In this document: one piece after another, positions 52,328 through 61,365 of the stretch
How positions within the stretch are numbered: position 1 is the first letter of the stretch
Layout of the letters: the number at the start of each line of letters is the position of its first letter
Source: Kitasatospora sp044457565
GTDB taxonomy: Bacteria > Actinomycetota > Actinomycetes > Streptomycetales > Streptomycetaceae
DNA length: 64,000 nucleotides
Direction of reading: 5' to 3'
Assembly: GCF_044457565.1 (NCBI RefSeq)
Contig: NZ_JBITGZ010000019.1
Coordinates: 62,001-126,000, forward strand
Program-made: the position numbers and the translations under genes
Notes under the pieces: model-generated
What the model was told of the DNA's origin: nothing
The model's input: the letters and a program-made list of their open reading frames with translations, nothing else
Database searches by the model: none

Positions 52328-52597
52328 ATGAACCTGAAGGACAACCTCAAGGTCAAGACCGGGGAACTGAAGGACAAGGCCAGCGAGCTCACCGACAGGC
52401 ACAGCGAGCAGATCGAGCACGTGGTCGACAAGGCCGGCGAGGCCATCGACAAGGTCACCAAGGGCAAGTACAGCGAGAAGATCGAACACGGGACGAGCAA
52501 GGCCAAGGACGCCGTGGAGGACTTCGCGCACAGGTCACCGTCGCAGTCCCAGCCGCAGTCGCCCCGGGACGGGAACGGCCAGGGCCCGGCCTCCTGA
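52328..52597 (+). CDS. Antitoxin-like protein (MT0933/Rv0909 type), orphan
   Basis: 89 residues. Lys/Glu/Asp-rich amphipathic helices (LKDNLKVKTGELKDKASELT, VVDKAGEAIDKVTKGKYSEK, GTSKAKDAVEDFA) resemble the actinobacterial 'antitoxin protein' family related to M. tuberculosis MT0933, followed by a Ser/Gln/Pro tail. No toxin-type gene is adjacent, and the flanking genes are housekeeping genes on the other strand. A role as a true antitoxin is therefore doubtful; it may be a stress-related helical protein. ATG 52328 follows AGGGAG by about 8 nt. Confidence 0.75.
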   Translation: MNLKDNLKVKTGELKDKASELTDRHSEQIEHVVDKAGEAIDKVTKGKYSEKIEHGTSKAKDAVEDFAHRSPSQSQPQSPRDGNGQGPAS

Positions 52598-52630
52598 GCG
52601 GGACGCCACCGGGGCCGTCGGCGGCCCGTC

Positions 52631-52666
52631 CGGTTCCTGCGGCTCCTGCGGCTCCTACGGCTCCTG
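52631..52666. repeat. Nonanucleotide tandem repeat CGGCTCCTG x4 across a stop codon
   Basis: Four 9-bp units (52631-52639, 52640-52648, 52649-52657, 52658-52666) with one substitution each in the first and third. The TAG stop (52655-52657) of the LigB-like gene lies inside the third unit. Confidence 0.8.
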
Positions 52667-53362
52667 ACGCCAGGACGCGACGAAGTACCCGACACCGTAC
52701 GGCGCGTCCTGGTAGCCGAGGCGTGCCCCGAGCCCGGCGCCCTCCGCGGCACCGGCCAGCACCTGCCAGGGCGCCCGGCCCTCGGCCAGCAGTTCGGCGG
52801 AGAGCGTGACGTCCAGCGCGGCCAGTGCGGCGAGGTCGGCCGCGCCGAGCGCGGCCGCGACGGCCTCGTCGTACGGCTGCGCGCGCTCGTCCAGGTAGCC
52901 GGGTGCCTTCAGCGAGCGGCAGGCGCTGCCGTCGCCCATCACCAGCAGCCCGACCCGGTCCGCCAGGCCGGCCAGGCCCGTGCCGAGGCCCAGCATCCGG
53001 TCGGCGGGGGCGTCCGCGGGGACGGCGCAGGCGTGCGTCGGCAGGGCCACGCCGGCGCGCTCCAGCAGCCAGGCGCCGACGGTCAGCGAGGGCGCCAGCT
53101 CCGGGCCCTCCACGCCGCCGGACGGCAGCCGGACGGCGAGTTCCACGCCGTACCGGTGGAAGGAGCCGGCCCCGCCCTCGGTCCAGACGTCAGGCTCCGG
53201 CCCGGTGCCCACCACCACGATCAGCTCGGGGCCCGCGGCGACCAGCTCGGCCACCGCCTCGGCGCAGGCCGCACGCAGCGGCTCCAGCTCCGGCGCCGCA
53301 CCGGCGGCGACCTCCGGCACCAGCAGCGGCGGGCAGGGGCAGACGGCGGCGGCTACGAGCAT
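52655..53362 (-). CDS. LigB-like (class III extradiol dioxygenase fold) hypothetical protein
   Basis: 235 residues. Opening MLVAAAVCPCPPLLVPEVAA, then ELIVVVGTGPEPDVW, and GLLVMGDGSACRSLKAPGYL with DERAQPYDEAV; this is the pattern of LigB-like/MEMO-type proteins conserved beside miaA-miaB in streptomycetes. The metal-binding His pair of true extradiol enzymes is not evident (PCPPLL in place of the usual HxPxL), so dioxygenase activity is doubtful. ATG 53362 lacks a strong ribosome binding site; GTG 53371 is the alternative. The stop codon is inside a 9-bp tandem repeat. Confidence 0.7.
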   Translation of the reverse strand: MLVAAAVCPCPPLLVPEVAAGAAPELEPLRAACAEAVAELVAAGPELIVVVGTGPEPDVWTEGGAGSFHRYGVELAVRLPSGGVEGPELAPSLTVGAWLLERAGVALPTHACAVPADAPADRMLGLGTGLAGLADRVGLLVMGDGSACRSLKAPGYLDERAQPYDEAVAAALGAADLAALAALDVTLSAELLAEGRAPWQVLAGAAEGAGLGARLGYQDAPYGVGYFVASWRQEP

Positions 53363-53513
53363 GTCGATCACTCTATCCGCCGGCGGCCCCCGCCGGAGCG
53401 GCCCGCCACAGCGCGAGGGCGGGCATCGCGCACACGCTCCCCGCACACGCGCGACGGCCCGGTGGGGGCCTTCCCACCGGGCCGTCACAGCGCCTCGACC
53501 TGAGCGCCGAGTG

Positions 53514-55010
53514 TCAGTCCCCGCAGCAGGCGCCCGAGGGCGCGGCCGGGAGCGGCGCCGGGGCGCCGATGCCGGGCAGGCCCAGCAGCACGCCGGCCGG
53601 CTTGGCCGCCGGGGCGGCGTTGCGCTTCTCCCAGGCGTCGCCCGCCCGGGTCCGGCGGACGGCGAGGGTGGGGCCCTCGGCGAGCAGGTGGTGCGGCGCG
53701 GCGTAGGTGATCTCGACCGTCACCACGTCACCCGGCCGCACGGGCTCGGTCGGGCGGGTGAAGTGCACCAGCCGGTTGTCCGGCGCGCGGCCGGAGAGCC
53801 GGTCGGTGCGGTCGTCCTTCTTGCCCTCGCCCTCGGCGACCAGGATCTCCAGCGTCCGGCCGACCTGCTTCTTGTTCTCCTCCCAGGAGATCTCCTCCTG
53901 GAGGGCGATCAGCCGGTCATAGCGGGCCTGCACCACGGCCTTGGGGACCTGGTCCGCCATGTCGGCCGCCGGGGTGCCCGGGCGCTTGGAGTACTGGAAG
54001 GTGAAGGCGTTGGCGAAGCGCGCCTCGCGCACCACGTGCATGGTCTGCTCGAAGTCCTCCTCCGTCTCACCGGGGAAGCCCACGATGATGTCGGTGGAGA
54101 TCGCGGCGTCCGGCATCGCCTCGCGGACCTTGCGGATGATCCCGAGGAAGCGCTCCTGCCGGTACGAGCGGCGCATCGCCTTCAGCACGGTGTCGGAGCC
54201 GGACTGCAACGGCATGTGCAGCTGGTGCATCACGTTCGGGGTCTCGGCCATCGCGGCGATCACGTCGTCGGTGAAGTCGCGCGGGTGCGGCGAGGTGAAG
54301 CGGATCCGCTCCAGGCCCTCGATCTGCCCGGCGGCCCGCAGCAGCTTGGAGAACGCCTCGCGGTCACCGAGGTCGGAGCCGTAGGAGTTCACGTTCTGCC
54401 CGAGCAGCGTCACCTCGATGACGCCCTCGTCCACCAGCGCCTCGATCTCGGCGAGGACGTCGCCGGGGCGGCGGTCCTCCTCCTTGCCGCGCAGCGCGGG
54501 CACGATGCAGAAGGTGCAGGTGTTGTTGCAGCCGACCGAGATCGCGACCCACGCGGCGTACGCGGACTCGCGGCGGGTGGGCAGGGTGGAGGGGAAGGTC
54601 TCCAGCGACTCCAGGATCTCGACCTGGGCCTGCTGCTCGACCCGGGCGCGCTCCAGCAGCGCCGGCAGGTGCCCGATGTTGTGGGTGCCGAAGACCACGT
54701 CGACCCACGGCGCCTTGCGCACGATGGTGTCGCGGTCCTTCTGGGCCAGGCAGCCGCCGACGGCGATCTGCATGCCCTTGTGGCGGGTCTTCACGGGCGC
54801 CAGCTGGCCGAGGTTGCCGTACAGCTTGTTGTCGGCGTTCTCACGCACCGCGCAGGTGTTGAAGACCACCAGGTCGGGGTCCCCGCCCTGGTCGGCCTTG
54901 ACGTACCCGGCGTCCTCCAGCAGCCCGGACAGGCGCTCGGAGTCGTGGACGTTCATCTGGCAGCCGTACGTGACGACCTTGTAGCTCTTCAATCCGCTGT
55001 CACCGCTCAC
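53514..55010 (-). CDS. miaB: tRNA-2-methylthio-N6-dimethylallyladenosine synthase
   Basis: 498 residues; radical-SAM methylthiotransferase acting on i6A37 made by MiaA. First 4Fe-4S cluster cysteines are in YGCQMN, NTCAVREN and VGGCLAQ; the radical-SAM motif is GCNNTCTFCIVP. The TRAM domain is at the C-terminus (about 375-440: KKQVGRTLEILVAEGEGKKD). An extra ~50-residue tail ends in a Cys pair (GACCGD). GTG 55010 is the closest start before KSYKVVTYGCQ; a TTG at 54992 is possible. Confidence 0.95.
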   Translation of the reverse strand: MSGDSGLKSYKVVTYGCQMNVHDSERLSGLLEDAGYVKADQGGDPDLVVFNTCAVRENADNKLYGNLGQLAPVKTRHKGMQIAVGGCLAQKDRDTIVRKAPWVDVVFGTHNIGHLPALLERARVEQQAQVEILESLETFPSTLPTRRESAYAAWVAISVGCNNTCTFCIVPALRGKEEDRRPGDVLAEIEALVDEGVIEVTLLGQNVNSYGSDLGDREAFSKLLRAAGQIEGLERIRFTSPHPRDFTDDVIAAMAETPNVMHQLHMPLQSGSDTVLKAMRRSYRQERFLGIIRKVREAMPDAAISTDIIVGFPGETEEDFEQTMHVVREARFANAFTFQYSKRPGTPAADMADQVPKAVVQARYDRLIALQEEISWEENKKQVGRTLEILVAEGEGKKDDRTDRLSGRAPDNRLVHFTRPTEPVRPGDVVTVEITYAAPHHLLAEGPTLAVRRTRAGDAWEKRNAAPAAKPAGVLLGLPGIGAPAPLPAAPSGACCGD

Positions 55011-55147
55011 ACAGACCAGGGTAAGGGCAGCGCGCACGGTGTTTTCGGCCGCGCCCACCCGACCGCCCACCCGGACCGGACCCTGCGCGCGGCCGCCGTG
55101 GGCCCGCGGCACTCCCGCCGGGCCCGTCGGCCTGGCACTATCCATCC

Positions 55148-56170
55148 ATGGCCCGCTACCCACTCCCCTCCCGCGTCGGCGCCGCCGCTCGCGCCCTGGC
55201 ACACAGCCGGCTGTGGCGTGCCGTGCTGGCGCTGGTCCTGGTCGCGGGCGCGCTGGGCGGCTGGTGGCTGTCCTCGGCGGGCTCCACGGACTACCCGAAG
55301 GGCGGGACGAGCCTTGCCACCGGCGGTAAGCGCGGGGTCTACGACCGGTACGGGCAGTTGCTCCAGGGCCAGCTGGCGGAGGCGATGCCCGGCGTGGAGC
55401 TGCGGCTGGACAACTCGCAGGGCTCGGTCGACAACCTGGAGCGGGTGACTTCGGGGAGCGACGACTTCGCGATGGCGACCGCCGACGCCGTGGCCGACTT
55501 CACCGGTCCCGGCCGGGACCGGCTCCGGGCGATCGCCCGGCTCTACGACGACTACCTCCAGCTGGTCGTCCCGGCCGACTCCCCGGTGACGAAGGCCGCC
55601 GACCTGCGGGGCCTGCGGGTCGGGGTCGGGCAGGAGCTGTCCGGCGTCAACCTGGTCACCAGACGGCTGCTGGCCTGTGCCGGGCTCGACCCGGACCACG
55701 ACATCAAGCCCGCGATGCTCGGCGTCGCCCAGGCCGCCGACCAGCTGCGGGCCGGCAGCGTCGACGCGTTCTTCTGGTCCGGCGGGCTGCCCACCACCGC
55801 CCTGACGGACCTCTCCGAGCACTTCCGGATCCGGGTCGTGCCGCTCGGTGACCTCGCGGAGAACCTGCACCAGGTCGAGGGCGGCGGCACCGACGCCTAC
55901 CGGGCCGCGACCATCCCCGAGAACACCTACCCGAACGCCGAGCCGAAGCAGTCGGTCTCCACCGTCGCGGTGCCGAACCTGCTGGTCACCCGGGACGACG
56001 TGGACACCGACCTGGTCCAGGGGATGACCAGGGCGGTGATCGACAGCCGTGACCGGATCGGCGCCCAGGTGCACGCCGCCCAGCTGGTGGACCTGCGCAC
56101 CGCCGTCTACACCGACCCGCTCCCGCTGCACGAGGGCGCCCGGCGCTACTACCGCTCGGTCAAGCCCTGA
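55148..56170 (+). CDS. TAXI-family solute-binding protein, membrane-anchored
   Basis: 340 residues. One N-terminal hydrophobic segment (about 24-45, AVLALVLVAGALGGWWLSSA) without a lipobox acts as a signal anchor. The rest is a TRAP-type TAXI binding protein: YPKGGTSLATGGKRGVYDRY, LDNSQGSVDNLERVTSGSDD, MATADAVADF, DLRGLRVGVGQELSGVNLVT. TAXI proteins of known cases bind glutamate or related acids. No TRAP membrane subunit is nearby. It is next to gluK/gluR and divergent from miaB, so a link with glutamate sensing is possible but not shown. Confidence 0.85.
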   Translation: MARYPLPSRVGAAARALAHSRLWRAVLALVLVAGALGGWWLSSAGSTDYPKGGTSLATGGKRGVYDRYGQLLQGQLAEAMPGVELRLDNSQGSVDNLERVTSGSDDFAMATADAVADFTGPGRDRLRAIARLYDDYLQLVVPADSPVTKAADLRGLRVGVGQELSGVNLVTRRLLACAGLDPDHDIKPAMLGVAQAADQLRAGSVDAFFWSGGLPTTALTDLSEHFRIRVVPLGDLAENLHQVEGGGTDAYRAATIPENTYPNAEPKQSVSTVAVPNLLVTRDDVDTDLVQGMTRAVIDSRDRIGAQVHAAQLVDLRTAVYTDPLPLHEGARRYYRSVKP

Positions 56171-56239
56171 AGCCTGCCTGACAACGAGGCCGCGCGCGGC
56201 AACGGCTACGAGCGGCACCGGACCAGGCGCGGCAGCAGG

Positions 56240-57688
56240 CTACGAGCGGAACCGGTCCGGCCGGTCCGGCCGCGGGACGGCCAGCGTGACGGCCAGCCCG
56301 GTCGGCTCGACCGGCGCGAAGGAGAGCTCACCGCCGCCCGCCAGCAGCAGGGTCCGGGCGATCGAGAGACCGAGCCCCGAGCCGTCCACGTTCTGGTGCC
56401 TGGGGCTGCGCCAGAACCGGTCCCCGACCCGGGCCAGCTCCTCCTCGGTCAGGCCCGGCCCCGCGTCGGAGACCGTCACCGCGACCTCATGGCGACGCAC
56501 CGCGACCAGCAGCCGTACCCCGGAGCCGGACGGGGTGAACTTCAGCGCGTTGTCGAGCACCGCGTCGAGCGCGCTGCCGAAGCCGATCGGGTCGGCCATG
56601 CCGAGCGCCAGCGGCGGCCCCTCCCAGCCCAGCGCGACGCCGCGCTGGTCGGCCACCGGCCGCCAGGCGTCCAGCCGGGCCAGCACCAGCGCCGCGAGAT
56701 CGGTGGGCTCCGGCTCGGGGCGGGCGTGCTCGGCGGTGGCCAGGCCCAGCAGGTCGTCCAGCACCCGAGCCAGCCGGGTGCCCTCCTCGCGGACGCCGCC
56801 GAGCTCCGCGTCGTGCCCCTCGGGCAGCTCCAGGCCCAGCAGCTCGACCCGCAGCAGCAGCGCGGCCAGCGGGTTGCGCAGCTGGTGCGAGGCGTCCGCC
56901 ACGAACGCCCGCTGCTGGTCCAGGGCCTGCACCACATGGTCCGCCATGTCGTTGAACGAGCCTGCCAGGCGCTGGAGCTCGGGCGGGCCACCGGCGGGCG
57001 CCACCCGGGCGTTCATCCGGCCGGTGGCGATGTCGTGGGTGGCGCGGTCGAGCGTGCGGACGGGGCGCAGCACCCACTCCGTCAGCCTGGTCGCCAGCAG
57101 CACGGCGACGATCATCGCGGCCGCCTCGCCCGCCCCGATGAAGAGCCAGCGGTGCAGCACCCGGGCACGCAACGGGCCGGTGGGTGAGTCGGTGAGCACC
57201 ACCGCGACCACGTCGCCGTCACGGACGACGGGCGCGGCGACGGCGAGCGTGCGGTCCGGGGTCCACGGCCAGGCCTGGCGCGGGTTGTGGCTGCGCCGCC
57301 CGGCCAGCGCCTCCTGGAAGGCCTGCGCCCCCGGGCCCTCCGTGGGTACGCGCCAGTTCTCGGGCGCGATGGCGATGGCGCTGCCGTCCCGGTAGAAGAG
57401 GCCGATCCGGACGCCGTACAGCTCGTGGTAGCGGGCGACCTCGGCGTGCAGGGCGTTGCGCCGGCTGACGTCGCCGGGGGCGGGTTCGGGCTGACCCTTG
57501 ACGGCCGCGCCGGCCGTGGGCACGCCCTGGGTGGGCAGGTCCTGGGCGAAGCGGGCGGCGTCGTCGATCCGGTCGACCACCACCCTGCTCTGCTCGGCGG
57601 CCGCGACGGCGGCGGCCAGCGGCACGCCGAGGGCGGCCAGCACGCAGGCCATCAGGGAGAGCAGGATGCCGAGCAGGCGGGTGCGCAC
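56240..57688 (-). CDS. gluK: Sensor histidine kinase, probable glutamate sensor GluK
   Basis: 482 residues. Two membrane segments (about 5-30 and 182-200) flank an extracellular sensor region (GQPEPAPGDVSRRNALHAEV ... DSPTGPLRARVL). HAMP (about 200-255), DHp with phosphoacceptor His268 (DASHQLRNPLAAL), and HATPase (DNALKFTPSGSGVRLLV, VSDAGPGL, GSGLGLSIARTLLLAGGG) follow. GTG 57688 starts 6 bp after the response-regulator stop. Position directly beside divergent gluABCD matches GluR/GluK of S. coelicolor, reported to sense extracellular glutamate. The name rests on this context. Confidence 0.82.
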   Translation of the reverse strand: MRTRLLGILLSLMACVLAALGVPLAAAVAAAEQSRVVVDRIDDAARFAQDLPTQGVPTAGAAVKGQPEPAPGDVSRRNALHAEVARYHELYGVRIGLFYRDGSAIAIAPENWRVPTEGPGAQAFQEALAGRRSHNPRQAWPWTPDRTLAVAAPVVRDGDVVAVVLTDSPTGPLRARVLHRWLFIGAGEAAAMIVAVLLATRLTEWVLRPVRTLDRATHDIATGRMNARVAPAGGPPELQRLAGSFNDMADHVVQALDQQRAFVADASHQLRNPLAALLLRVELLGLELPEGHDAELGGVREEGTRLARVLDDLLGLATAEHARPEPEPTDLAALVLARLDAWRPVADQRGVALGWEGPPLALGMADPIGFGSALDAVLDNALKFTPSGSGVRLLVAVRRHEVAVTVSDAGPGLTEEELARVGDRFWRSPRHQNVDGSGLGLSIARTLLLAGGGELSFAPVEPTGLAVTLAVPRPDRPDRFRS

Positions 57689-57694
57689 GAGCGG

Positions 57695-58468
57695 TCAGAT
57701 CTCCGGGGTGGCCGGCGGCGGGTCGGCCGGGTCGGCCGGCGGCCGGGGGGTCTGCGGGGACTCGGGGATCAGGCGGTAGCCGACGCCGCGCACGGCCTCG
57801 ACGAGGCCGGGCAGCGCCAGCTTGGTGCGCAGCGAGCCGATGTGCACCTCCAGTGTGCGGCCGTTGCCCTCCCAGCCGCTGCGCCAGACCTCGCTGAAGA
57901 TCTGCTCCCGCCGGTAGACCACGCCCGGGCTCTGTGCGAGCAGCGCGAGCAGGTCGAACTCCTTGCGGGTGAGCGGGACGTCCCGGCCGTCCACGCTGAC
58001 CCGGCGGCGCTCGCGGTCGATCCGGATGCCGCGGGACTCCAGCGGGCCCCTGGGTGGGGGTACGTCGTCGGTGGCGGCCGGGGCGGCCACGGCGGCGGGC
58101 GCCGCGCCACGGCGGGCGACGGCGTGGATCCGGGCCAGCAGCTCGCCCATGTCGTACGGCTTGGTGACGTAGTCGTCGGCGCCAAGGTTGAGGCCGTGGA
58201 TACGGGATCGGATGTCGGCGCGTGCGGTGACCATGATCACGGGCACGCCGCTGCCCGCCCTGATCCGGCTGCACACCTCGAAGCCGTCGCGGTCGGGCAG
58301 CCCGAGGTCGAGCAGCACCACGCGGTAGGGCTCGTTGCCGTCGGGCACCAGGGCGTCCAGCGCCTCGTGCCCGCTGCGGGCGTGCCTGACCTGGAAGCCG
58401 TGCCGGCCCAGCACCGCGACCAGCGCCGCTGCCACGCGCTCGTCGTCCTCGACGAGGAGCAGTCGCAT
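57695..58468 (-). CDS. gluR: OmpR-type response regulator, probable GluR
   Basis: 257 residues. Receiver domain with phosphoacceptor Asp54 (VVLLDLGLPDRDG), acidic pair VEDD (6-9), switch T (VTARAD) and conserved KPYDMGELLARI. The C-terminal OmpR/PhoB winged helix is at about 145-245 (PLTRKEFDLLALLAQSPGVV, EVWRSGWEGNGRTLEVHIGS, AVRGVGYRL). ATG 58468 is preceded by AAGGAGG at 5 nt. Divergent from gluA with ~390 bp between. In S. coelicolor GluR controls gluABCD; the same is inferred here. Confidence 0.82.
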   Translation of the reverse strand: MRLLLVEDDERVAAALVAVLGRHGFQVRHARSGHEALDALVPDGNEPYRVVLLDLGLPDRDGFEVCSRIRAGSGVPVIMVTARADIRSRIHGLNLGADDYVTKPYDMGELLARIHAVARRGAAPAAVAAPAATDDVPPPRGPLESRGIRIDRERRRVSVDGRDVPLTRKEFDLLALLAQSPGVVYRREQIFSEVWRSGWEGNGRTLEVHIGSLRTKLALPGLVEAVRGVGYRLIPESPQTPRPPADPADPPPATPEI

Positions 58469-58712
58469 CCTTACCTCCTTCCCGCAGAGTCCCGCCGGGG
58501 GCCTCCCCGGACCTGCGCAGTATGAACCAGCCAGTATGGGCCAGCGGACGGTGCGGCGCCAGGCTGCGCCACCGCGCGGGCGCCACAGGGACCGCTCGCA
58601 CCCGTACGACTTCCCAGCGCGACGAGGCCGGACACCCGGCCGGGGCCGCCCGGTGGACCTCCGGGAACGCTCACGTGGCCGGATCGTGATCCTCAAGTTC
58701 CGCTCAGATCGG

Positions 58713-58742
58713 CTGACGTGGCGTCGTCACCCCTTCTATGGT
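58713..58742 (+). promoter_or_regulatory. Candidate promoter for gluABCD
   Basis: CTGACG (58713-58718), an 18-bp spacer and TATGGT (58737-58742) lie about 118 bp before the gluA start. The stretch from 58469 to 58712 holds no gene. I could not assign a GluR binding site with confidence. Confidence 0.4.
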
Positions 58743-58859
58743 CGCGGCACCGGGGGCTGCGAGCTCCGCCGGCTCCAGGCCCCCGGTACCCGGGACCGCA
58801 TCACCAGCACTGCCGCCCAAGGGAGTTCGCCCGGGGCCGACACGAGGGAGCAAGGCGCG

Positions 58860-59633
58860 ATGTTGGACAAGACCGTGACCGACTCGACCGCCTCCCCCAG
58901 CCCGCTGGTGGTACTGAACGGCGTCAATAAGCACTTCGGTGCGCTGCACGTGCTCCAGGACGTCAATCTGGAGATCGCGCAGGGCGAGGTCGTGGTGCTC
59001 ATCGGCCCCTCCGGTTCGGGCAAGTCGACCCTGTGCCGCACGATCAACCGGCTGGAGACGATCGACTCCGGCACGATCACCATCGACGGCCGCCCGCTGC
59101 CCGCCGAGGGCAAGGAGCTGGCCAGGCTCCGCGCCGAGGTCGGGATGGTGTTCCAGAGCTTCAACCTGTTCGCGCACAAGACCGTGCTGCAGAACGTGGT
59201 GCTCGGCCAGGTCAAGGTGCGCAAGGTGCCCCGTGAGGAGGCCGAGGCCAAGGCCCGCGAGCTGCTGGAGCGGGTCGGGGTGGGCGCGCAGGCCGACAAG
59301 TTCCCTGCGCAGCTCTCCGGCGGCCAGCAGCAGCGCGTGGCGATCGCCCGCGCGCTGGCGATGAACCCGAAGGTGATGCTCTTCGACGAGCCGACCTCGG
59401 CGCTCGACCCCGAGATGATCAACGAGGTGCTCGAGGTGATGCGCCAGCTCGCCGCCGACGGCATGACGATGGTCGTCGTCACGCACGAGATGGGCTTCGC
59501 CCGCTCCGCGGCCAACCGCGTGCTCTTCATGGCGGACGGCCGCATCGTCGAGGAGAACACCCCCGAGGCCTTCTTCACGGCGCCGCGCAGCGACCGCGCC
59601 AAGGACTTCCTCTCGAAGATCCTCCAGCACTGA
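58860..59633 (+). CDS. gluA: Glutamate ABC transporter ATP-binding protein
   Basis: 257-residue polar-amino-acid ABC ATPase. Walker A GPSGSGKST, Q-loop VFQSFNLFAH, signature LSGGQQQRVAIARA, Walker B VMLFDEPTSALDP, H-loop VVTHEMGFA. The Asn/Leu-Phe-Ala-His-Lys Q-loop and overall length fit GlnQ/GluA-type subunits. ATG 58860 is the only start at the conserved N-terminus, with GGGAGCAAGG upstream. It is the first gene of gluABCD, 129 bp before gluB. Confidence 0.95.
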   Translation: MLDKTVTDSTASPSPLVVLNGVNKHFGALHVLQDVNLEIAQGEVVVLIGPSGSGKSTLCRTINRLETIDSGTITIDGRPLPAEGKELARLRAEVGMVFQSFNLFAHKTVLQNVVLGQVKVRKVPREEAEAKARELLERVGVGAQADKFPAQLSGGQQQRVAIARALAMNPKVMLFDEPTSALDPEMINEVLEVMRQLAADGMTMVVVTHEMGFARSAANRVLFMADGRIVEENTPEAFFTAPRSDRAKDFLSKILQH

Positions 59634-59762
59634 CAGCGGAGTTGACCCGGTATCAGTGTGCCGGCGACGGCCGGGCGCATCGACGCGCCCGCCGGCCTTC
59701 GCACGCAACCTCACCCACCCAGCGCCCGGTCGACCCGGGGCACCGCCCGAGGAGAGCAACCC

Positions 59763-60671
59763 ATGAGGACTCGTCGCACCATCGCCGTAGCGCTCTGTGC
59801 CGTCGCGCTGACCGCCACCGCCGCCTGCGGCAAGAGCGGTTCGCCCGGTGACGCCGCGGCCGACGGCGCCAGCGGTGCCCCGCAGCTGCCGACGTACCCG
59901 GTGAAGACCGACGTCAAGCTGGAGGGCTCGAAGACCTTCGCGGACGCCAAGGCCGCCGGCCACCTGACCATCGGCGCCAAGTCCGACCAGCCCTTCCTCG
60001 GCTTCCAGGACCTGACCAACAACACCCGCAGCGGCTTCGACATCGAGATCGCCAAGATGATCGCCGCCGACCTCGGCTTCAGCCCCGACCAGATCACGTG
60101 GCAGACGCTGGTCTCCTCGCAGCGCGAGCCCTCCATCGCCAAGGGCCAGATCGACTACTACGTCGGCACCTACAGCATCAGCGACGAGCGCAAGAAGTCG
60201 ATCTCCTTCGCCGGCCCCTACTACGTCGCGGGCCAGGACTTGCTGGTGGCCAAGGACAACACCACCATCACCGGCCCGGAGTCCACCAAGGACAAGAACG
60301 TCTGCACCGCGACCGGCTCCACCTCGATCAAGAACATCGAGAAGTACGGCCCCAAGATCACCCAGTTCGACGGCTACTCGGCCTGCGTGGAGAAGCTGCT
60401 CAGCGGCGAGGTCGACGCGGTCACCACCGACGACGCGATCCTCAAGGGCTTCGCCTCCAAGTTCAAGGGCAAGCTCAAGGTCGTCGGGCAGCCGTTCCAC
60501 CCGGAGAGCTACGGCGTCGGCCTGAACAAGGACGACAAGGTGCTCCGCGACGCCATCAACGACGCCATCAAGGCCCACCAGGACAACGGTGACTGGAAGA
60601 AGGCCTACGACGCGACGCTCGGCCTGTCCGGTTCGGCCGCGCCCCAGGTCCCGGCGCTCGACCGCTACTGA
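59763..60671 (+). CDS. gluB: Glutamate-binding lipoprotein of the ABC transporter
   Basis: 302 residues. Lipobox ALTATAAC (Cys22) then a Ser/Gly/Asp tether. Family-3 binding-protein motifs: LTIGAKSDQPFLGFQDLTNN, GFDIEIAKMIAADLG, SQREPSIAKGQIDYYVGTYS, ISFAGPYYVAGQDLLV, and GEVDAVTTDDAIL. It captures glutamate outside the membrane for GluCD. The ribosome binding site is GAGGAGAG before ATG 59763. The order gluA-gluB-gluC-gluD is as in other actinobacteria. Confidence 0.95.
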   Translation: MRTRRTIAVALCAVALTATAACGKSGSPGDAAADGASGAPQLPTYPVKTDVKLEGSKTFADAKAAGHLTIGAKSDQPFLGFQDLTNNTRSGFDIEIAKMIAADLGFSPDQITWQTLVSSQREPSIAKGQIDYYVGTYSISDERKKSISFAGPYYVAGQDLLVAKDNTTITGPESTKDKNVCTATGSTSIKNIEKYGPKITQFDGYSACVEKLLSGEVDAVTTDDAILKGFASKFKGKLKVVGQPFHPESYGVGLNKDDKVLRDAINDAIKAHQDNGDWKKAYDATLGLSGSAAPQVPALDRY

Positions 60672-60714
60672 TCCGCACCCGACCACCCCTTAGATCCGAG
60701 AGGAGGGCCGCCGG

Positions 60715-61365
60715 ATGGGCATACTGTCCGAGAATGGCAACTTCGCGCTGTTCCGCGACGGTTTCCTGCAGACCATCGAGCTCAGCGCTCTCAGCGCACT
60801 GCTCGCCATCGTGCTGGGCACCCTGCTGGCGGCCTTCCGCGTCTCCCCCGTCCCGGCGCTGCGCGCGTTCGGGACGGGGTGGGTCACCATCTTCCGCAAC
60901 ACCCCGCTCACCCTGCTGTTCTTCGCCGTCGAGTTCGGCCTGCCGCAGCTGGGCGTGCACCTGAGCCACCTCACCTTCGCGGTGTTCGCGCTCGGCTTCT
61001 ACACCGCCAGCTTCGTCTGCGAGGTGCTGCGCTCGGGCATCAACACCGTTCCGATGGGCCAGGCGGAGGCGGCCCGCAGCCTGGGCATGAGCTTCGGCCA
61101 GACCCTGGGCCTGGTGGTGCTGCCACAGGCGGCCCGTACCGTCCTCGCGCCGATGAGCAGCGTGTTCATCGCGCTGCCGAGGAACTCGGCGATCGCCGGC
61201 GCGTTCAGCGTGCCCGAGCTGTTCCACGTGCAGGCGACCCTGTCGGAGCGGGGCTACTCGATCTTCGCGATCTTCTTCTGGGTGGCCCTCGCCTACCTGA
61301 CGATCAGCGCCGTCGTCGGCCTGCTCTTCCGCATCCTGGAAACTCAACTGGCGGTGGCCCGATGA
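60715..61365 (+). CDS. gluC: Glutamate ABC transporter permease GluC
   Basis: 216 residues with about 5 membrane segments. HisM-type permease: FRDGFLQTIELSALSALLAI, the segment IFRNTPLTLLFFAVEFGLPQ, and the EAA loop with GQAEAARSLGMSFGQTLGLV followed by LPQAAR. It pairs with GluD. ATG 60715 follows GAGAGGAGGG by about 5 nt. The stop overlaps the gluD ATG (ATGA). Confidence 0.94.
   Translation: MGILSENGNFALFRDGFLQTIELSALSALLAIVLGTLLAAFRVSPVPALRAFGTGWVTIFRNTPLTLLFFAVEFGLPQLGVHLSHLTFAVFALGFYTASFVCEVLRSGINTVPMGQAEAARSLGMSFGQTLGLVVLPQAARTVLAPMSSVFIALPRNSAIAGAFSVPELFHVQATLSERGYSIFAIFFWVALAYLTISAVVGLLFRILETQLAVAR

Noticed and set aside
52328..52597. Complete toxin-antitoxin pair
   Set aside because: No toxin-sized gene is adjacent on the same strand; only the antitoxin-like protein is supported.
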